A stretch of DNA of 6,931 nucleotides from the NCBI GenBank assembly GCA_031254635.1, contig JAIRUB010000234.1, forward strand, positions 1 to 6,931, read 5' to 3'. The notes beneath the pieces were generated by a model. The model saw only the letters and a list, made by a program, of their open reading frames with translations, made no database searches and had not been told where the DNA came from. Source of the DNA: Prevotellaceae bacterium. GTDB lineage: Bacteria; Bacteroidota; Bacteroidia; Bacteroidales; UBA932. Below are positions 5,873-6,931 of the stretch, piece after piece; position 1 is the stretch's first letter; the number at the start of each line of letters is the position of its first letter. A program made the translations under genes and the position numbers.

Positions 5873-5886
5873 TCTCCTTACATTTG
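5856..5886 (+). promoter_or_regulatory. promoter of the S41 peptidase gene
   Basis: TTTG (5856-5859) and TACATTTG (5879-5886) are 19 nt apart, matching the Bacteroidota consensus. The start would be near 5892, leaving a leader of only about 10-12 nt before the ATG at 5904. Together with the preceding terminator this makes the peptidase a separate transcription unit from rpsA. Confidence 0.72.
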
Positions 5887-5903
5887 TTCAAATAATTTAT
5901 TTT

Positions 5904-6931
5904 ATGAAAAAATTCATACTCATTACCATTTCTTTCTTTTGCATAATTCGGCTATCTGCTCAGCCTGATTATCAAGTTTTGCAGGAAGAACACACCAAAT
6001 TAGGCCGTTTACTATATGCTATCAGCAATCAATATGTCGATACGGTAACCCTGCATAAGTTCGTAGAAAAAATGGTTGTTAACACCCTGCAGCAACTTGA
6101 CCCGCATTCTACTTACATTAGCGCTGAAGATGTAGATGCTTCCAATGAGCCGTTCCAAGGCAGCTTCGATGGCATAGGCGTGGAATTTAATATTCTTAAC
6201 GACACCCTTATTGTTATCAACGCTGTTTCCGGAGGGCCGTCGGAGTTGGTAGGTATCCGGTCCGGCGACCGCATTATTAAAGTTGGGGAGGAAAATATTG
6301 CCGGCGTAGGACTCAAAAACCAGCATGCTTTCAAGTTGCTTCGTGGCCCTAAGGGTACGAAAGTAGAACTTGGCATTCAACGAAAAGATGTAAAAGAATT
6401 GCTCATCTTTGTTGTTACCCGTGATAAAATTCCTATACATAGTGTAGATGTTCTGTACGAAATAAGCCCCGGAATAGTATTTGTAAGGTTGAACAAATTT
6501 GCTGTAACTTCTGTAGAGGAAGTACGCAGCGGATTAGCAAAATTGAAAAATAAACCCAAAGCAATGATTTTGGACTTACGTAGCAATAGTGGCGGCGTAT
6601 TGCCTGTCGCCATTGATTTGGCCGATCAGTTTTTTGAAGCCGACAAATTACTTTTATATAATGAAGGCGCCAACTGGAGGCAAGCCCCCGATATGTCTAC
6701 CGGCAACGGCTTTTTCAAAGAAGGAAAATTAGCAATATTGATTGATGAATATTCAGCCTCGGCCAGTGAGATTGTGAGCGGTGCAGTGCAGGATTGGGAT
6801 CGCGGCGTGATTATCGGCCGCCGTTCATTCGGCAAGGGGTTGGTGCAACAATCCGTGCCCCTGCCCGACGGCTCGCTCATACGCCTTACCGTAGCCCGCT
6901 ACCATACGCCCACAGGCCGCGCTATTCAACG
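5904..6931 (+). CDS. secreted S41 family C-terminal processing peptidase (CtpA/Prc type), N-terminal 342 residues (3' end outside window)
   Basis: S41A peptidases are serine proteases with a Ser-Lys dyad that trim or degrade envelope proteins from their C-termini. The frame from ATG 5904 is open to the right edge. Residues 1-19 look like a Sec signal peptide (MKKFILITISFFCIIRLSA, cleavage probably before Gln20; an Arg at 16 is slightly unusual), so the protein should be in the periplasm. The conserved LDPHSTYIS block follows. A PDZ domain spans about 88-160 (FDGIGVEF, SGGPSELVGIRSGDRIIKV). The protease core starts around residue 180 and has LDLRSNSGG (Asp224, Arg226), SASASEI with nucleophile Ser286, and FGKGLVQQ with Lys311. 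The 25-residue Ser-Lys spacing and the Glu three residues after the Ser agree with the family. The catalytic residues I looked for are all present; only the C-terminal part is missing from the window. Which Ctp subgroup it belongs to, and its substrate, cannot be told. Confidence 0.93.
   Translation, partial: MKKFILITISFFCIIRLSAQPDYQVLQEEHTKLGRLLYAISNQYVDTVTLHKFVEKMVVNTLQQLDPHSTYISAEDVDASNEPFQGSFDGIGVEFNILNDTLIVINAVSGGPSELVGIRSGDRIIKVGEENIAGVGLKNQHAFKLLRGPKGTKVELGIQRKDVKELLIFVVTRDKIPIHSVDVLYEISPGIVFVRLNKFAVTSVEEVRSGLAKLKNKPKAMILDLRSNSGGVLPVAIDLADQFFEADKLLLYNEGANWRQAPDMSTGNGFFKEGKLAILIDEYSASASEIVSGAVQDWDRGVIIGRRSFGKGLVQQSVPLPDGSLIRLTVARYHTPTGRAIQ

Noticed and set aside
6012..6440. 142-codon minus-strand frame opposite the S41 peptidase
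   Set aside because: The plus strand carries a clear PDZ and protease frame here, and the antisense frame has no recognisable features.

Overview
The window looks like chromosomal DNA of a member of the Bacteroidota, probably Bacteroidales or a close relative. The protein sequences (ClpB, ribosomal protein S1, RlmI-type methyltransferase) read like that phylum. Four sites match, well or partly, the Bacteroidota promoter signature (TTTG, about 19-20 nt, TAnnTTTG), and no gene start shows a Shine-Dalgarno sequence. Genus cannot be decided from the window.

Layout. (1) Positions 1-1739, plus strand: the last two thirds of clpB, cut by the left edge. (2) 1740-2383: a gene-free gap. It holds a strong promoter, an 80-90 nt non-coding stretch and a strong intrinsic terminator, which together look like a small RNA gene that also ends clpB transcription. 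A decayed, N-terminally truncated IS1-family transposase follows on the minus strand, then a short tract of imperfect 8-nt repeats. (3) 2384-3592, minus strand: an RlmI-like 23S rRNA methyltransferase, best started at a GTG just downstream of its own -7 box. (4) 3593-3777: a divergent promoter region with two short-repeat tracts and an rpsA leader that contains a small hairpin and a 10-codon upstream ORF overlapping the rpsA start. (5) 3778-5781, plus strand: rpsA (ribosomal protein S1, six S1 domains) with an unusual acidic N-terminal extension made of three 18-residue repeats, followed by an intrinsic terminator. (6) 5838-5903: a 7-nt repeat tract that supplies part of a new promoter. (7) 5904-6931, plus strand: the first 342 codons of a secreted S41 (C-terminal processing) peptidase, cut by the right edge.

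The genes are housekeeping functions of protein synthesis and quality control: disaggregase, rRNA modification, ribosomal protein and envelope protease. Each appears to be its own transcription unit, and nothing shows a shared pathway or operon. I see no defence, phage or biosynthetic system. The parts worth a second look are the candidate small RNA after clpB, the short-repeat tracts at gene boundaries (one of them inside the rlmI reading frame), the repeated acidic N-terminus of S1 and the overlapping upstream ORF before rpsA.
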